From Veillonella sp. 3891 (GTDB taxonomy: Bacteria > Bacillota > Negativicutes > Veillonellales > Veillonellaceae), in assembly GCF_003992315.1 (NCBI RefSeq), contig NZ_RQVE01000003.1, positions 124,001 to 188,000 on the forward strand: a DNA stretch of 64,000 bases, given 5' to 3'. The notes beneath the pieces are model-generated. The model worked only from the letters and a program-made list of their open reading frames with translations, ran no database searches and was not told where the DNA came from. How positions within the stretch are numbered: position 1 is the first letter of the stretch; every line of letters begins with the position of its first letter. The position numbers were made by a program, and so were the translations under genes. Below are positions 28,371 through 36,613 of this stretch, in pieces.

Positions 28371-29993
28371 ATGAAGTGGTTATATGAACGAGCACAGACA
28401 CATAGGGACAAATTCTTTTTAAATGAACTTACTTATGGAGATGTGTTGAATCTAACAATAGCTACAGCAAAACGACTCGCTCCTCACCTTCGAGGGGAGA
28501 GTCGTATTGCTTTATGGGCAGAAAACTCTGTATCCATGGCGATACACCTATTTGCTTTATCTACATTGGGTATAGAAACGGTGTTACTGAATACGAATCT
28601 AACAGAACGAGAAGTAACAGAACAAATGGAAAGTACTGGCGTTCGCACCTTGCTAGTATCGGAAAAAATGGCACAGGTGTTGCAAGCACAGAAGGAAGTT
28701 TGTGATAAACAGGGTTGTGATATACAGATTACTGATATTTATAGTTCTGAGTATATTCATAATCAAGATGGCCGACAGTATTTGTGTTTTTCATCATTCA
28801 TAGATACTGATTTCAAGCCTACTTCGTCTATATACAGCGGTGAAAATGTCAAGGAAGAGAAATCTAATGATGTAAAACATACATCTACTCAAATAGATGG
28901 CGAAGTAATTGATGGCATGGAATCTATTGTAGGTAACTATGGGCTTCAGATGGATATTGATAATTCTACTGTTAGTGAGAACAGTCTTGAATGGAATTCA
29001 TCTGATAACAAAGTATTTTGTATCATTAATACTAGTGCTACAACGGGTAAATTCAAATCAGTCCCTGTGGGCTGGTCGCAGATTGAGGCTCATGTAAAAG
29101 CTTCTGCTAAAGTTCTTGGCGTAGAAGAAAATGACAATTGGCTTGTGGTACTCCCTATGTTTCATGTGAGTGGCTTATCTATTATTTTACGTACCTTGTA
29201 TAATGGCACGAAGGCTACTATTCGTGAAAAGTTTTCTGAACAAGTGGTGCTAGATGCATTAGAAAAGGAAGAAGTAACGATGGTATCTTTGGTGCCTACA
29301 GTGTTACAACGTATAGTGGACCAAATCACAGCGCCGAAGTTAAGAGCCATACTTTTAGGTGGCGAGTTTATTCCCATGTCACTGTTACAAGAATGCGTAG
29401 AGCGAAACTTGCCTGTGTATAAGACGTATGGTATGTCAGAAACATTTGCACAAAGTACGACATTTAGTGTTCGGGATTATCCTCATAAATTATCCGCTGT
29501 AGGGTATCCGCTGGATGGTGTTACCATTGAGATCCGAAACCCAGATGAAGAAGGGGTAGGAGAAGTATGGATTTCATCACCGATGTTGATGCAAGGATAC
29601 CTTAATAAAGAGCCTATTGCAGGTGCTTTTAATACAGATGATATTGGCTATGTAGACGATGATGGATTTTTATATCTATTAAACCGTAGAAAAGATATCA
29701 TCATTTCTGGGGGTGAAAATATTTACCCTAAGGAAATCGAAGATGTCTTATACGGGATGAATGGGATTAAAGAATGTGCAGTTATTCCTGTCCCTGATTC
29801 TAAGTGGGGACAAGTACCTGTCCTATGTGTGGTGACAAGTCGCACAAAACAAGAAATCATTGAGTATTTGCAATGTCGTTTAGCAAAGTACAAAGTGCCA
29901 AAGCGAATCGCGTATTATGACATGTTACCGAAAAATAGTATGGGGAAAACCTTAAGACAAGAGTTAATCAATTCTTGTCTCAAACATGGATAA
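28371..29993 (+). CDS. menE: o-Succinylbenzoate-CoA ligase with an extra internal segment
   Basis: This 540-residue acyl-activating enzyme makes o-succinylbenzoyl-CoA, the MenB substrate. ANL-superfamily motifs are clear: CIINTSATTGKFKSVP (P-loop, ~217-232), YKTYGMSETFAQ (~345), DDIGYVDDDGFLYLLNRRKDIIISGGENIYP (~425-455), and the C-terminal Lys in NSMGKTLRQ. Residues ~125-212 form an acidic, Ser/Asn-rich stretch not expected in MenE (usually ~450-490 residues), placed just before the P-loop. Its low complexity suggests a surface insertion rather than a domain. A dedicated ligand change cannot be excluded. Confidence 0.88.
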   Translation: MKWLYERAQTHRDKFFLNELTYGDVLNLTIATAKRLAPHLRGESRIALWAENSVSMAIHLFALSTLGIETVLLNTNLTEREVTEQMESTGVRTLLVSEKMAQVLQAQKEVCDKQGCDIQITDIYSSEYIHNQDGRQYLCFSSFIDTDFKPTSSIYSGENVKEEKSNDVKHTSTQIDGEVIDGMESIVGNYGLQMDIDNSTVSENSLEWNSSDNKVFCIINTSATTGKFKSVPVGWSQIEAHVKASAKVLGVEENDNWLVVLPMFHVSGLSIILRTLYNGTKATIREKFSEQVVLDALEKEEVTMVSLVPTVLQRIVDQITAPKLRAILLGGEFIPMSLLQECVERNLPVYKTYGMSETFAQSTTFSVRDYPHKLSAVGYPLDGVTIEIRNPDEEGVGEVWISSPMLMQGYLNKEPIAGAFNTDDIGYVDDDGFLYLLNRRKDIIISGGENIYPKEIEDVLYGMNGIKECAVIPVPDSKWGQVPVLCVVTSRTKQEIIEYLQCRLAKYKVPKRIAYYDMLPKNSMGKTLRQELINSCLKHG

Positions 29994-30111
29994 GGTAATA
30001 TTGATAGTAGGTAGAAATCTTATCTATTCTATTATGAAATAATGGATTTACTTGTGTGTTATCTATATAAGACATTTTGATGCTACATATAATGATATGA
30101 AAGGACATAGT

Positions 30112-30540
30112 ATGAAAGAAACAACAGCCTCTTTATTAGAACAATTACAGATAGAGACATTCCATTGCGCTGGACAGGCCTTTCAAAGTACTATGAGACT
30201 TTCACCATTTCATGCACAACCCTTTGGATTCGTCAACGGTGGCGTATACCTTGCTTATGGAGAAGCATTGGCAGGGATGGCATCAAATGCTATCTTGGCG
30301 CAAGAATTAACGTCTAACAAAGATAACATAGACCTAGATTCGGCGAAAGAAAAAGTAGCTGTAGGTCAATCGATAACGGCTAACCATGTAAGACCAAAAC
30401 GATGCAATGGTTATGTAGTAGCACGAGGTCAATTATTGCATAAGGGTGGTCGTAACCATGTGTGGACAATCAATATTTTTGATGAAGAAGATCAACTATT
30501 GTCTCATATGACGGTGACAAATAGTATTATCAATTTATAG
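30112..30540 (+). CDS. Hotdog-fold acyl-CoA thioesterase (probable DHNA-CoA thioesterase)
   Basis: I use the ATG at 30112, preceded by AAAGGA seven bases upstream, giving 142 residues; a longer frame from 30052 lacks a ribosome site. The PaaI/YbgC-type hotdog pattern is visible: FVNGGVYLAYGEALAGMAS (with the helix over the active site), VGQSITANHVRP, and VWTINIFDEEDQLLSHMTVTNSII. Position after menB and menE makes hydrolysis of 1,4-dihydroxy-2-naphthoyl-CoA, the next menaquinone step, the likely role (MenI-like). Other acyl-CoA substrates are possible. Confidence 0.8.
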   Translation: MKETTASLLEQLQIETFHCAGQAFQSTMRLSPFHAQPFGFVNGGVYLAYGEALAGMASNAILAQELTSNKDNIDLDSAKEKVAVGQSITANHVRPKRCNGYVVARGQLLHKGGRNHVWTINIFDEEDQLLSHMTVTNSIINL

Positions 30541-30710
30541 ATATATTGTTTGATAAGTGAACTCATAGTTATAAATCGTTGTATATATTTTTGTGTAAAT
30601 CGATTAATAGAACATCACTTAAAAAAACGGCGTCTTACATGATAACCAAAATAATTGCACTTATTGTTTAGCAACTAAGAATTTTTCTTGAGAAAGGAGG
30701 TGCACTGCCT

Positions 30711-31541
30711 ATGAAAATAGATATTATATCGTTATTCCCAGAGTTTTTTGATGCCTTTTTTACACATTCCATCATCAAACGTGCTTTACAAGCGAATCGA
30801 TTAGAGATGAAAGTGACAAATCCGAGGGAGTTTTCTCATAGCAAGCATGGTCAAGTGGACGATACTCCGTATGGTGGCGGCGCTGGTATGCTCATGAAAG
30901 CACCGCCTCTCTTTGAGGCAGTAGAGCATGTCTTGCAAATGCCTATCGAAGAACATCGTAGTACAAAGGCGAATCATAAACGTCATGTTGTGTTTATGGG
31001 GCCCACTGGGGCGCCATTTACACAAGAAAAAGCGATAGAATTAGCCACCTATGATCAGCTTGTTATCGTCTGTGGACACTACGAAGGGGTAGATTTTCGA
31101 GTGGAAAAACACTTAGTGGATGAAACTATATCCATTGGTGACTATGTGTTGACTGGCGGTGAATTACCAGCCATGGTGGTAGCCGATGCAGTGGCTCGCA
31201 TGATTCCTGGTGTATTAGGTGCTACATCAGGGGCCATAGAAGATTCCTTTTATCATCCTGTACTTGAGTGCCCTCAATACACGAAACCCCAAGAATACAG
31301 AGGCATGATGGTGCCCGATATATTGCTGAGTGGGCATCATAAAAATATTGAGCAGTGGCGATTAGAAGAGTCTATAAAACGAACAGCTCTGCTACGAAAA
31401 GATTTACTACAACGTGAGCTAACAGCAGAAGAAGTAAAAGTATTGAAACGATTGCTAGAAATATCTACATCTAAAGAAGAGCAAGAACGATTTGAAAGAA
31501 TCTTAGGTCAGTCTACTTTGACAGAGGAAAAGAGGAAATAA
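30711..31541 (+). CDS. trmD: tRNA (guanine37-N1)-methyltransferase
   Basis: TrmD methylates G37 next to the anticodon to prevent frameshifting. The 276 residues begin with DIISLFPEFF and contain the deep-trefoil-knot segments VIVCGHYEGVDFRV and SIGDYVLTGGELPAMVV, and the tRNA-binding PQYTKPQEYRG and DILLSGHHKNI. AAAGGAGG precedes the ATG. It is unlinked to rpsP-rimM here. The next gene starts immediately after its stop, so both are translated from one mRNA. Confidence 0.98.
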   Translation: MKIDIISLFPEFFDAFFTHSIIKRALQANRLEMKVTNPREFSHSKHGQVDDTPYGGGAGMLMKAPPLFEAVEHVLQMPIEEHRSTKANHKRHVVFMGPTGAPFTQEKAIELATYDQLVIVCGHYEGVDFRVEKHLVDETISIGDYVLTGGELPAMVVADAVARMIPGVLGATSGAIEDSFYHPVLECPQYTKPQEYRGMMVPDILLSGHHKNIEQWRLEESIKRTALLRKDLLQRELTAEEVKVLKRLLEISTSKEEQERFERILGQSTLTEEKRK

Positions 31542-32114
31542 ATGGCGAATTTATATATCGGTCTCGTTCATTATCCCATTATGAATAAACATGGTGAGGT
31601 GATAACGACGGCCATCACGAACTACGATATCCATGATATTGCCAGAGCATCTACAACCTACGATGTGGAACGGTATTTCATCATTCACAATGTACCGAGC
31701 CAACGTGAATTGGCAGAAACTGTAATGAGTCATTGGAAAACGGGCTTTGGCAGTACTTATAATCCGGATAGAAAAGATGCTTTTAAAGATGTGGAACTTG
31801 TCAATTCCATTCGACAAGCCATCGATATGGTGACGGAATTAGAAGGACAGACGCCAATCGTGTGTACTACGGATGCACGAACCTATGATAATACGATTAC
31901 CTACGCCTCGCTCCGTAAATCACTTGAAAGTGAGAGCCGTCCTGTGGTAGTATTATTTGGAACGGGGTATGGTATGACGAAGGAAACAATGGAAGATTTC
32001 GACTATATCCTTGAACCAATCTATGGACATGGAGACTACAATCATCTGTCTGTTCGTAGTGCTGTATCAATTATATTAGACCGCTTACGAGGCGAAGCGT
32101 GGTGGAATAAATAG
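31542..32114 (+). CDS. SPOUT-type RNA methyltransferase (Methyltrn_RNA_4 family)
   Basis: The 190-residue protein begins with LYIGLVHYPIMNKHGEVITTAITNYDIHDIARAS-type sequence and ends with PVVVLFGTGYGMT and HLSVRSAVSIILDRL, the knot-forming SAM site of SPOUT enzymes. It belongs to the family often found directly after trmD in Firmicutes (COG4752-like), with an unassigned RNA target. It abuts trmD with no gap. Function as an RNA methyltransferase is from family; the substrate is unknown. Confidence 0.88.
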   Translation: MANLYIGLVHYPIMNKHGEVITTAITNYDIHDIARASTTYDVERYFIIHNVPSQRELAETVMSHWKTGFGSTYNPDRKDAFKDVELVNSIRQAIDMVTELEGQTPIVCTTDARTYDNTITYASLRKSLESESRPVVVLFGTGYGMTKETMEDFDYILEPIYGHGDYNHLSVRSAVSIILDRLRGEAWWNK

Positions 32115-32123
32115 GAGGACACA

Positions 32124-32855
32124 ATGTCAGGACATTCTAAATGGTCAAATATTAAACATAGAAAAGGTAAAAATGATGCGTTAAAAGCAAAAATTACCAC
32201 AAAAATTAGCCGTGAAATCACAGTGGCTGTGAAAGCTGGTGGTACAGATCCAACAGGCAATATGCGCTTGAAATTGGCGTTACAAAAAGCTCGTGAAAAT
32301 AACATTCCTAAGGATAATATCCAACGCGCTATCGACAAAGGTGCCGGTGCAGGTGATGCGAACAACTATGAAGAAATTACCTATGAAGGATATGGCCCAG
32401 GTGGCGCTGCTATCCTTGTAGACGTAATGACAGATAACCGTAACCGTGCGGCAGCTGACGTTCGTCATGCTTTCTCTAAACGTGGTGGCAACCTAGGTGA
32501 AAGTGGATCCGTTAACTGGATGTTCAAACGCAAAGGTGTATTCGTTATTCCACAAGAGGGCAACGATGAAGAAACATTAACATTATTGGCTCTTGATGCT
32601 GGTGCAGAAGACATCAAAGTAGAAGACGATGTATTCGTTATTTATACATTACCTGATGATTACGATGCCGTAGAAGCTGCCTTAGCAGAAGCATCCATCG
32701 CAACAGATATGGCACAAATCACAATGGTTCCAGATACAAATATGGAATTAACAGGTGATGACGCAGTGAATATGCAACGAATACTAGACATGTTGGAAGA
32801 CTTAGATGATGTACAAGATGTGTACCATAATGCCATCATGGATGAGGAAGAATAA
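32124..32855 (+). CDS. yebC: YebC/PmpR-family protein
   Basis: The 243-residue protein starts with SGHSKWSNIKHRK and has PKDNIQRAIDKGAG, YEGYGPGG and NGNLGESGSVNWMF-like segments, all family hallmarks in the right order. Members were annotated as transcriptional regulators. Recent work places YebC proteins with the ribosome in relief of polyproline stalling, and the mitochondrial homologue TACO1 has a related role. It follows the trmD pair by 9 bases with a GGAGG site and is closed by a strong terminator. Confidence 0.96.
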   Translation: MSGHSKWSNIKHRKGKNDALKAKITTKISREITVAVKAGGTDPTGNMRLKLALQKARENNIPKDNIQRAIDKGAGAGDANNYEEITYEGYGPGGAAILVDVMTDNRNRAAADVRHAFSKRGGNLGESGSVNWMFKRKGVFVIPQEGNDEETLTLLALDAGAEDIKVEDDVFVIYTLPDDYDAVEAALAEASIATDMAQITMVPDTNMELTGDDAVNMQRILDMLEDLDDVQDVYHNAIMDEEE

Positions 32856-32867
32856 AATAGCATGAAC

Positions 32868-32897
32868 AAAGCACTCCCTTGACGGGGAGTGCTTTGT
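32868..32897 (+). terminator. Intrinsic terminator after yebC
   Basis: AAAGCACTCCC pairs perfectly with GGGAGTGCTTT (32868-32878 with 32885-32895). The T-run is short on the plus strand and the A-run gives a T-run on the minus strand. Confidence 0.75.
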
Positions 32898-32988
32898 GTA
32901 TTGGGGAAATAATATATAAAAGTAACTAGTCCCATCTGTACTTTTCATTTACATAATACAATGTCTGTATAAATCAGAACAGTTATTT

Positions 32989-33978
32989 TTAGATATATTG
33001 ATCTAGTGAAGTTTTCCAATCTTTAGGAAAGCCCATACGTTTTACTACCTCAGAAAAAATAGAAGGAGGCAGCTCACTTCCTAAATCAGTAATTTCCAAT
33101 ATAATTAGTCGAATCAAAGCTTTGTAATGCTTTTTAGAGAGAAAAAAACGTAATACTAAAATTAGACTATATACATTTCCAGAAAAGGCAGGCGGTGATG
33201 ATAAATAAAAAAATGAGGTAGATATAGTTTTGCCATTTTTATTTTTAGCGATATAGTCATAGATTTTGCCCTCATGAGCACACATATTTCTGAACGCTTT
33301 TATAGTATTGATAGCTTTGCCAAAATCGTCAATGTAATGGGAGCTGATAAAGCTATGGTATTGACTTGAATTATGCTTAAATTCATTTTGTACAGAATCT
33401 ATAATAGAAGACTGTATTTTTGAAGAAAGATTATAAAAAAGATTGCATGTTTGTCCTAGCGATAATTTAGTTACTAGCACCCATAATGGTAGTTCCTTAT
33501 GATTGTGAAAATAATGATAAAAAGGACCTGTTTTATTTTTTGCATCTGTATTATTTTTGGTTACATCAGATAATAACGCAATCAGGCTAGATGATTTTTC
33601 AAAGCTTTTTGTTTGGAAATTATTAATATTTAAATATGGAAAGGGTTCTTTAATATGCTCAGATGAAAAGTGATACGCAATTTTTGCCTTTAAAGAATTT
33701 TCACATATTAACATATATTTAAGCAAAATGTGACGAATATTTCTATCAAACTCATATAGAGCATAAATTTGTTCAAAAGTAGTACCAGTTTTGAAGTAAT
33801 CATTTTTTAGTTGTTTTGTTTTTACTATATCCAGAAATATATCTTTATATCCATTAATAAGTTGGTAATAGTTTTCACGAATTAATATAGATTTTGCTTT
33901 AGATCCATCTTTTATAATTAGATTTCTTGAACGTAGGATTTTTAATTGTTTATTATGTGTTTGAAATGGTTTAGACAT
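32989..33978 (-). CDS. AbiF/Abi_2-family HEPN abortive-infection toxin
   Basis: The 329-residue protein starts at the ATG at 33976-33978, with GAGGT five bases upstream; a TTG 12 bases earlier lacks a site. The N-terminal NYYQLINGYK and FDRNIRHILLKYMLICENSLKAKIAYHFS segments are typical of Abi_2 (AbiD/AbiF). The C-terminal RNMCAH (Arg230-His235) is a HEPN ribonuclease R-X4-H motif. Such proteins cleave RNA and arrest growth upon phage infection. A structured RNA with a terminator precedes the gene, as described for abiF genes. A single HEPN site suggests it works as a dimer. Codon use is AT-richer than in the surrounding housekeeping genes, consistent with transfer. Confidence 0.9.
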   Translation of the reverse strand: MSKPFQTHNKQLKILRSRNLIIKDGSKAKSILIRENYYQLINGYKDIFLDIVKTKQLKNDYFKTGTTFEQIYALYEFDRNIRHILLKYMLICENSLKAKIAYHFSSEHIKEPFPYLNINNFQTKSFEKSSSLIALLSDVTKNNTDAKNKTGPFYHYFHNHKELPLWVLVTKLSLGQTCNLFYNLSSKIQSSIIDSVQNEFKHNSSQYHSFISSHYIDDFGKAINTIKAFRNMCAHEGKIYDYIAKNKNGKTISTSFFYLSSPPAFSGNVYSLILVLRFFLSKKHYKALIRLIILEITDLGSELPPSIFSEVVKRMGFPKDWKTSLDQYI

Positions 33979-33992
33979 ATTATACCTCAAAT

Positions 33993-34066
33993 AAAAAAGG
34001 GACTAAGTCATCCGCAGATAACTTAGTCCCCACAGTGTTCCCTCAGGTCCACTGTTTACTCGTTGT
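33993..34066 (-). ncRNA. Candidate abiF-type structured RNA (putative RNA antitoxin)
   Basis: On the minus strand, a ~74-nt transcript predicted from the promoter at 34073-34101 would contain an ACAGTG/CACTGT hairpin (34032-34037 with 34050-34055, loop with CCTGAGG). A perfect 10-bp terminator stem GGGACTAAGT/ACTTAGTCCC (33999-34008 with 34021-34030) and six Us end it, 15 bases before the abiF start codon. The order of small structured RNA, leaky terminator and HEPN toxin matches the abiF RNA motif reported upstream of abiF genes and the logic of type III-like toxin-antitoxin loci. The boundaries are predicted by eye. Confidence 0.7.
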
Positions 34067-34072
34067 GACTTC

Positions 34073-34101
34073 AGTATACTACGGATAGGGAAAAAAATCA
34101 A
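34073..34101 (-). promoter_or_regulatory. Promoter P2 of the abiF RNA/toxin unit
   Basis: On the minus strand TTGATT (34096-34101) and TATACT (34073-34078) are spaced 17 bp. Predicted start near 34066. Confidence 0.75.
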
Positions 34102-34153
34102 TTATTTTAGAATAATAAATCCTTTTGGTTTCTAAAACTTGCCAATTACTTAC

Positions 34154-34181
34154 AGTATACCACTTTGAAAATAAAACACAA
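34154..34181 (-). promoter_or_regulatory. Possible upstream promoter P1 of the abiF unit
   Basis: On the minus strand TTGTGT (34176-34181) and TATACT (34154-34159) are spaced 16 bp. The -35 lies in CACAACGAGT (34177-34186), which is repeated inverted at 34058-34067, the predicted 5' end of the RNA. Confidence 0.45.
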
Positions 34182-34240
34182 CGAGTTACTATAAAAATCC
34201 ACCATTTCATGCTATACTATAAGCAAGTAAATATTTTAGA

Positions 34241-34333
34241 TTTGCAAGGGAGCCTATGTAATAGGCTGAGAAAGGACTATGAAGTACCTGACCTTTTGAC
34301 CTGATCGGGATCATGCCCGCGTAGGAAGCACGC
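34241..34333 (+). promoter_or_regulatory. TPP riboswitch aptamer
   Basis: The THI-box core is intact: GGGAGCC, GGCTGAGA (34264-34271), and CCTGATCGGGATCATGCCCGCGTAGGA-type sequence (34309-34325 region). It senses thiamine pyrophosphate and lies upstream of thiC. A TATACT at 34213-34218 may be the -10 element; the -35 is unclear. Confidence 0.96.
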
Positions 34334-34344
34334 TGACATATGTG

Positions 34345-34372
34345 GGTATCGATGTAATGTCGATACCTTTTT
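34345..34372 (+). terminator. Terminator hairpin of the TPP riboswitch expression platform
   Basis: GGTATCGA (34345-34352) pairs with TCGATACC (34360-34367), followed by five Ts, directly after the aptamer. Ligand-bound RNA would terminate here. Confidence 0.8.
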
Positions 34373-34394
34373 GTGTATAGAGTACCCCAAATAG

Positions 34395-34416
34395 GCTCCT
34401 TTGTAATGAAAGGAGC
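34395..34416 (+). promoter_or_regulatory. Hairpin sequestering the thiC ribosome site
   Basis: GCTCCTTT (34395-34402) pairs perfectly with AAAGGAGC (34409-34416), covering the thiC Shine-Dalgarno sequence six bases before the ATG, and is itself followed by a T-run. It could be a second terminator or a translational control. Confidence 0.6.
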
Positions 34417-34421
34417 TTTTT

Positions 34422-35726
34422 ATGTTTTACACACAAATGCAAGCAGCCCAAAAAGGCATTGTTACCGATGCGATGAAAGTGGTAGCAGAAAAAGAAAATA
34501 TGGATGTTGAAGTATTACGAGACTTAGTGGCAAAAGGGCATGTAACGATTCCTTGCAACAAGCATCATACGTCTTTACAACCAGAAGGAATCGGTCAGAA
34601 GTTGCGCACGAAAATTAATGTGAACTTAGGTACATCCAAAGACTGTACAGACTATGAAGAAGAGATGAAAAAAGTCCATCATGCAGTGGCATTAGGTGCT
34701 GAATCTATTATGGACCTGTCTACACATGGGGATACAAAAGTGTTCCGTCGGTTGTTGACAAAGGAATGTCCTGTTATGATTGGAACCGTGCCTATCTATG
34801 ATAGCGTTATCCATCATCAAAAGGACTTAGGTGAATTGACTGCAGAAGACTTTATTTCTACTATCCGTCTTCATGCAGAAGATGGTGTAGACTTTGTTAC
34901 CTTACACTGTGGTATTACACAACATACGGTAGAACAAATTAAACGACATAAACGGAAGTTAAACATCGTGAGCCGTGGAGGTAGTTTAGTCTTTGCTTGG
35001 ATGTCCATGACTGGTCAAGAAAATCCTTTCTATGAATACTATGATGAAATCTTAGACATTTGTGCAGAATATGACATGACTATTTCCCTTGGCGATGCTT
35101 GTCGTCCTGGTTGTTTAGCGGATGCTACAGATATTTGTCAAATCGAAGAACTCGTTCGACTTGGGGAATTAACAAAACGGGCTCGTGAACGTGGTGTACA
35201 AGTGTTGGTGGAAGGTCCTGGTCATGTACCATTGAATCAAGTCCAAGCCAATATGGAAGTTCAACAAACAATCTGTGACGGAGCACCATTCTATGTATTG
35301 GGACCATTGGTGACAGACATTGCACCAGGCTACGACCATATTACAGCAGCTATCGGTGGTGCAGTGGCAGCCATGCATGGGGCAGCGTTCCTTTGCTATG
35401 TAACACCAGCAGAACATTTAGCATTACCGGATGAAAACGATGTTAAAGAAGGTATTATGGCTTTCAAAATCGCAGCGCACGCCGCAGACATTGCAAAAGG
35501 TATACCAAATGCACAAGACCGTGATGACCGTATGGCAGAAGCGCGCCAAAAACTCGATTGGGAAGCGCAATATGCAGTGGCATTAGATCCTGAAAAAGCA
35601 CGTCGCATCCGTGAAAGCCGTGCCCCAGAAGAAGGACACAAAGAAGCTTGCAGTATGTGCGGAAAATTCTGCGCCGTACGGAGCATCAACAAAGCCTTAG
35701 AGGGCGAGAAAATCGATATATTATAA
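34422..35726 (+). CDS. thiC: Phosphomethylpyrimidine synthase
   Basis: ThiC is a non-canonical radical SAM enzyme converting aminoimidazole ribotide to HMP phosphate for thiamine. The 434 residues match the short bacterial form. Motifs include [55 protein letters not shown] and DIAPGYDHI. The C-terminal cluster motif CSMCGKFC (CX2CX4C) binds the 4Fe-4S cluster. It is controlled by the upstream TPP riboswitch. No other thi gene is present in the window, so it is probably a single-gene unit ended by its own terminator. Confidence 0.98.
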   Translation: MFYTQMQAAQKGIVTDAMKVVAEKENMDVEVLRDLVAKGHVTIPCNKHHTSLQPEGIGQKLRTKINVNLGTSKDCTDYEEEMKKVHHAVALGAESIMDLSTHGDTKVFRRLLTKECPVMIGTVPIYDSVIHHQKDLGELTAEDFISTIRLHAEDGVDFVTLHCGITQHTVEQIKRHKRKLNIVSRGGSLVFAWMSMTGQENPFYEYYDEILDICAEYDMTISLGDACRPGCLADATDICQIEELVRLGELTKRARERGVQVLVEGPGHVPLNQVQANMEVQQTICDGAPFYVLGPLVTDIAPGYDHITAAIGGAVAAMHGAAFLCYVTPAEHLALPDENDVKEGIMAFKIAAHAADIAKGIPNAQDRDDRMAEARQKLDWEAQYAVALDPEKARRIRESRAPEEGHKEACSMCGKFCAVRSINKALEGEKIDIL

Positions 35727-35742
35727 AAGAGAAACGAAACAG

Positions 35743-35775
35743 CCAACTCTTGAATAGGAGTTGGTTGTTTTGTTG
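35743..35775 (+). terminator. Intrinsic terminator after thiC
   Basis: CCAACTC (35743-35749) pairs with GAGTTGG (35758-35764), followed by a T-rich tail. Confidence 0.7.
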
Positions 35776-35901
35776 TATAGATAAATTGATTATAGCAATG
35801 TAATTGATGTATTATATAGATAGTAAATATGTTTTTGTGTAATGCAACTAGTGAATTTACATGAGAGTAACATTTGAGAAGATTGTTTTTTGAGGTGCAT
35901 G

Positions 35902-36612
35902 ATGAAACAATGGAAACTATTGGCATTGGGATGCGCTCTATTGGCGCTAACTGGTTGTGCAAGTATGGATTCTATTATCCAAGTAGATAGTGACTTTAGT
36001 GGGAAATGGGAGGCGCAATTGCATATTCCTGAACCTTTGAGTAAAACGGATTTAGAAGCTGGGTTTGACGACAGTGTAAATAAAATTATTTATGACCGTA
36101 AGCATATAGGTGATGAAACATTTGAGGAACAACAAAATAAAAAAAAAGAGAATCTGAAACAGTTTAGTGCAAAACATATTAAGGTAGAGGCTGTTGATGA
36201 AGCTGGTAAGGCTTTGAATAATCAAACAGATGCTAAATCTGAATATTGGAAAATTACAGCTTCTTTTTCAGATGAAAGTGAATTAACTAACAGTTACAGA
36301 ATTATTTATGGTGCCATAGATAAACCTGAAGCGCTACATGTTATCTATCCTTATGGTGAAGAAAATAATGCATATATGTTTTTTATGGGAAAATCCTATG
36401 GAACAACAACTATTACAGTAGATGGTGATATTAAAACCGATTTCAAAACTGATGGAGTTGTAAATGGTAATTCAATTACTTTTGAAAAAGATCGAAATAT
36501 CCGATTTGTGTTTCTAAAAGCATCTCATACTGTTAGAAATGTAATGATTGGATTGGTAGGATTAGGTGTAGTGCTTGGTGCCTTTATGATTTGGCGAAAA
36601 CGAGGTCAATAG
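35902..36612 (+). CDS. Lipoprotein with C-terminal membrane segment, unknown function
   Basis: I start at the ATG at 35902, six bases after GAGG; the protein has 236 residues. A lipobox LTGC gives lipidated Cys19. The mature part begins with DSDFSGKWEAQL and is rich in charged residues (Lys/Glu run ~75-90). A hydrophobic segment VMIGLVGLGVVLGAFMIW lies near the end, followed by RKRGQ. A lipid anchor at one end and a C-terminal membrane segment at the other would hold both ends in the inner membrane. The downstream lipoprotein starts one base after its stop and shares a (D/N)xDxSGxW motif just after the anchor. I cannot name a family. Confidence 0.8.
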   Translation: MKQWKLLALGCALLALTGCASMDSIIQVDSDFSGKWEAQLHIPEPLSKTDLEAGFDDSVNKIIYDRKHIGDETFEEQQNKKKENLKQFSAKHIKVEAVDEAGKALNNQTDAKSEYWKITASFSDESELTNSYRIIYGAIDKPEALHVIYPYGEENNAYMFFMGKSYGTTTITVDGDIKTDFKTDGVVNGNSITFEKDRNIRFVFLKASHTVRNVMIGLVGLGVVLGAFMIWRKRGQ

Positions 36613-36613
36613 A

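Noticed and set aside
35396-35962. 188-codon minus-strand ORF antisense to thiC
   Set aside because: It overlaps a certain gene, has no recognisable sequence, and arises from codon bias on the other strand.
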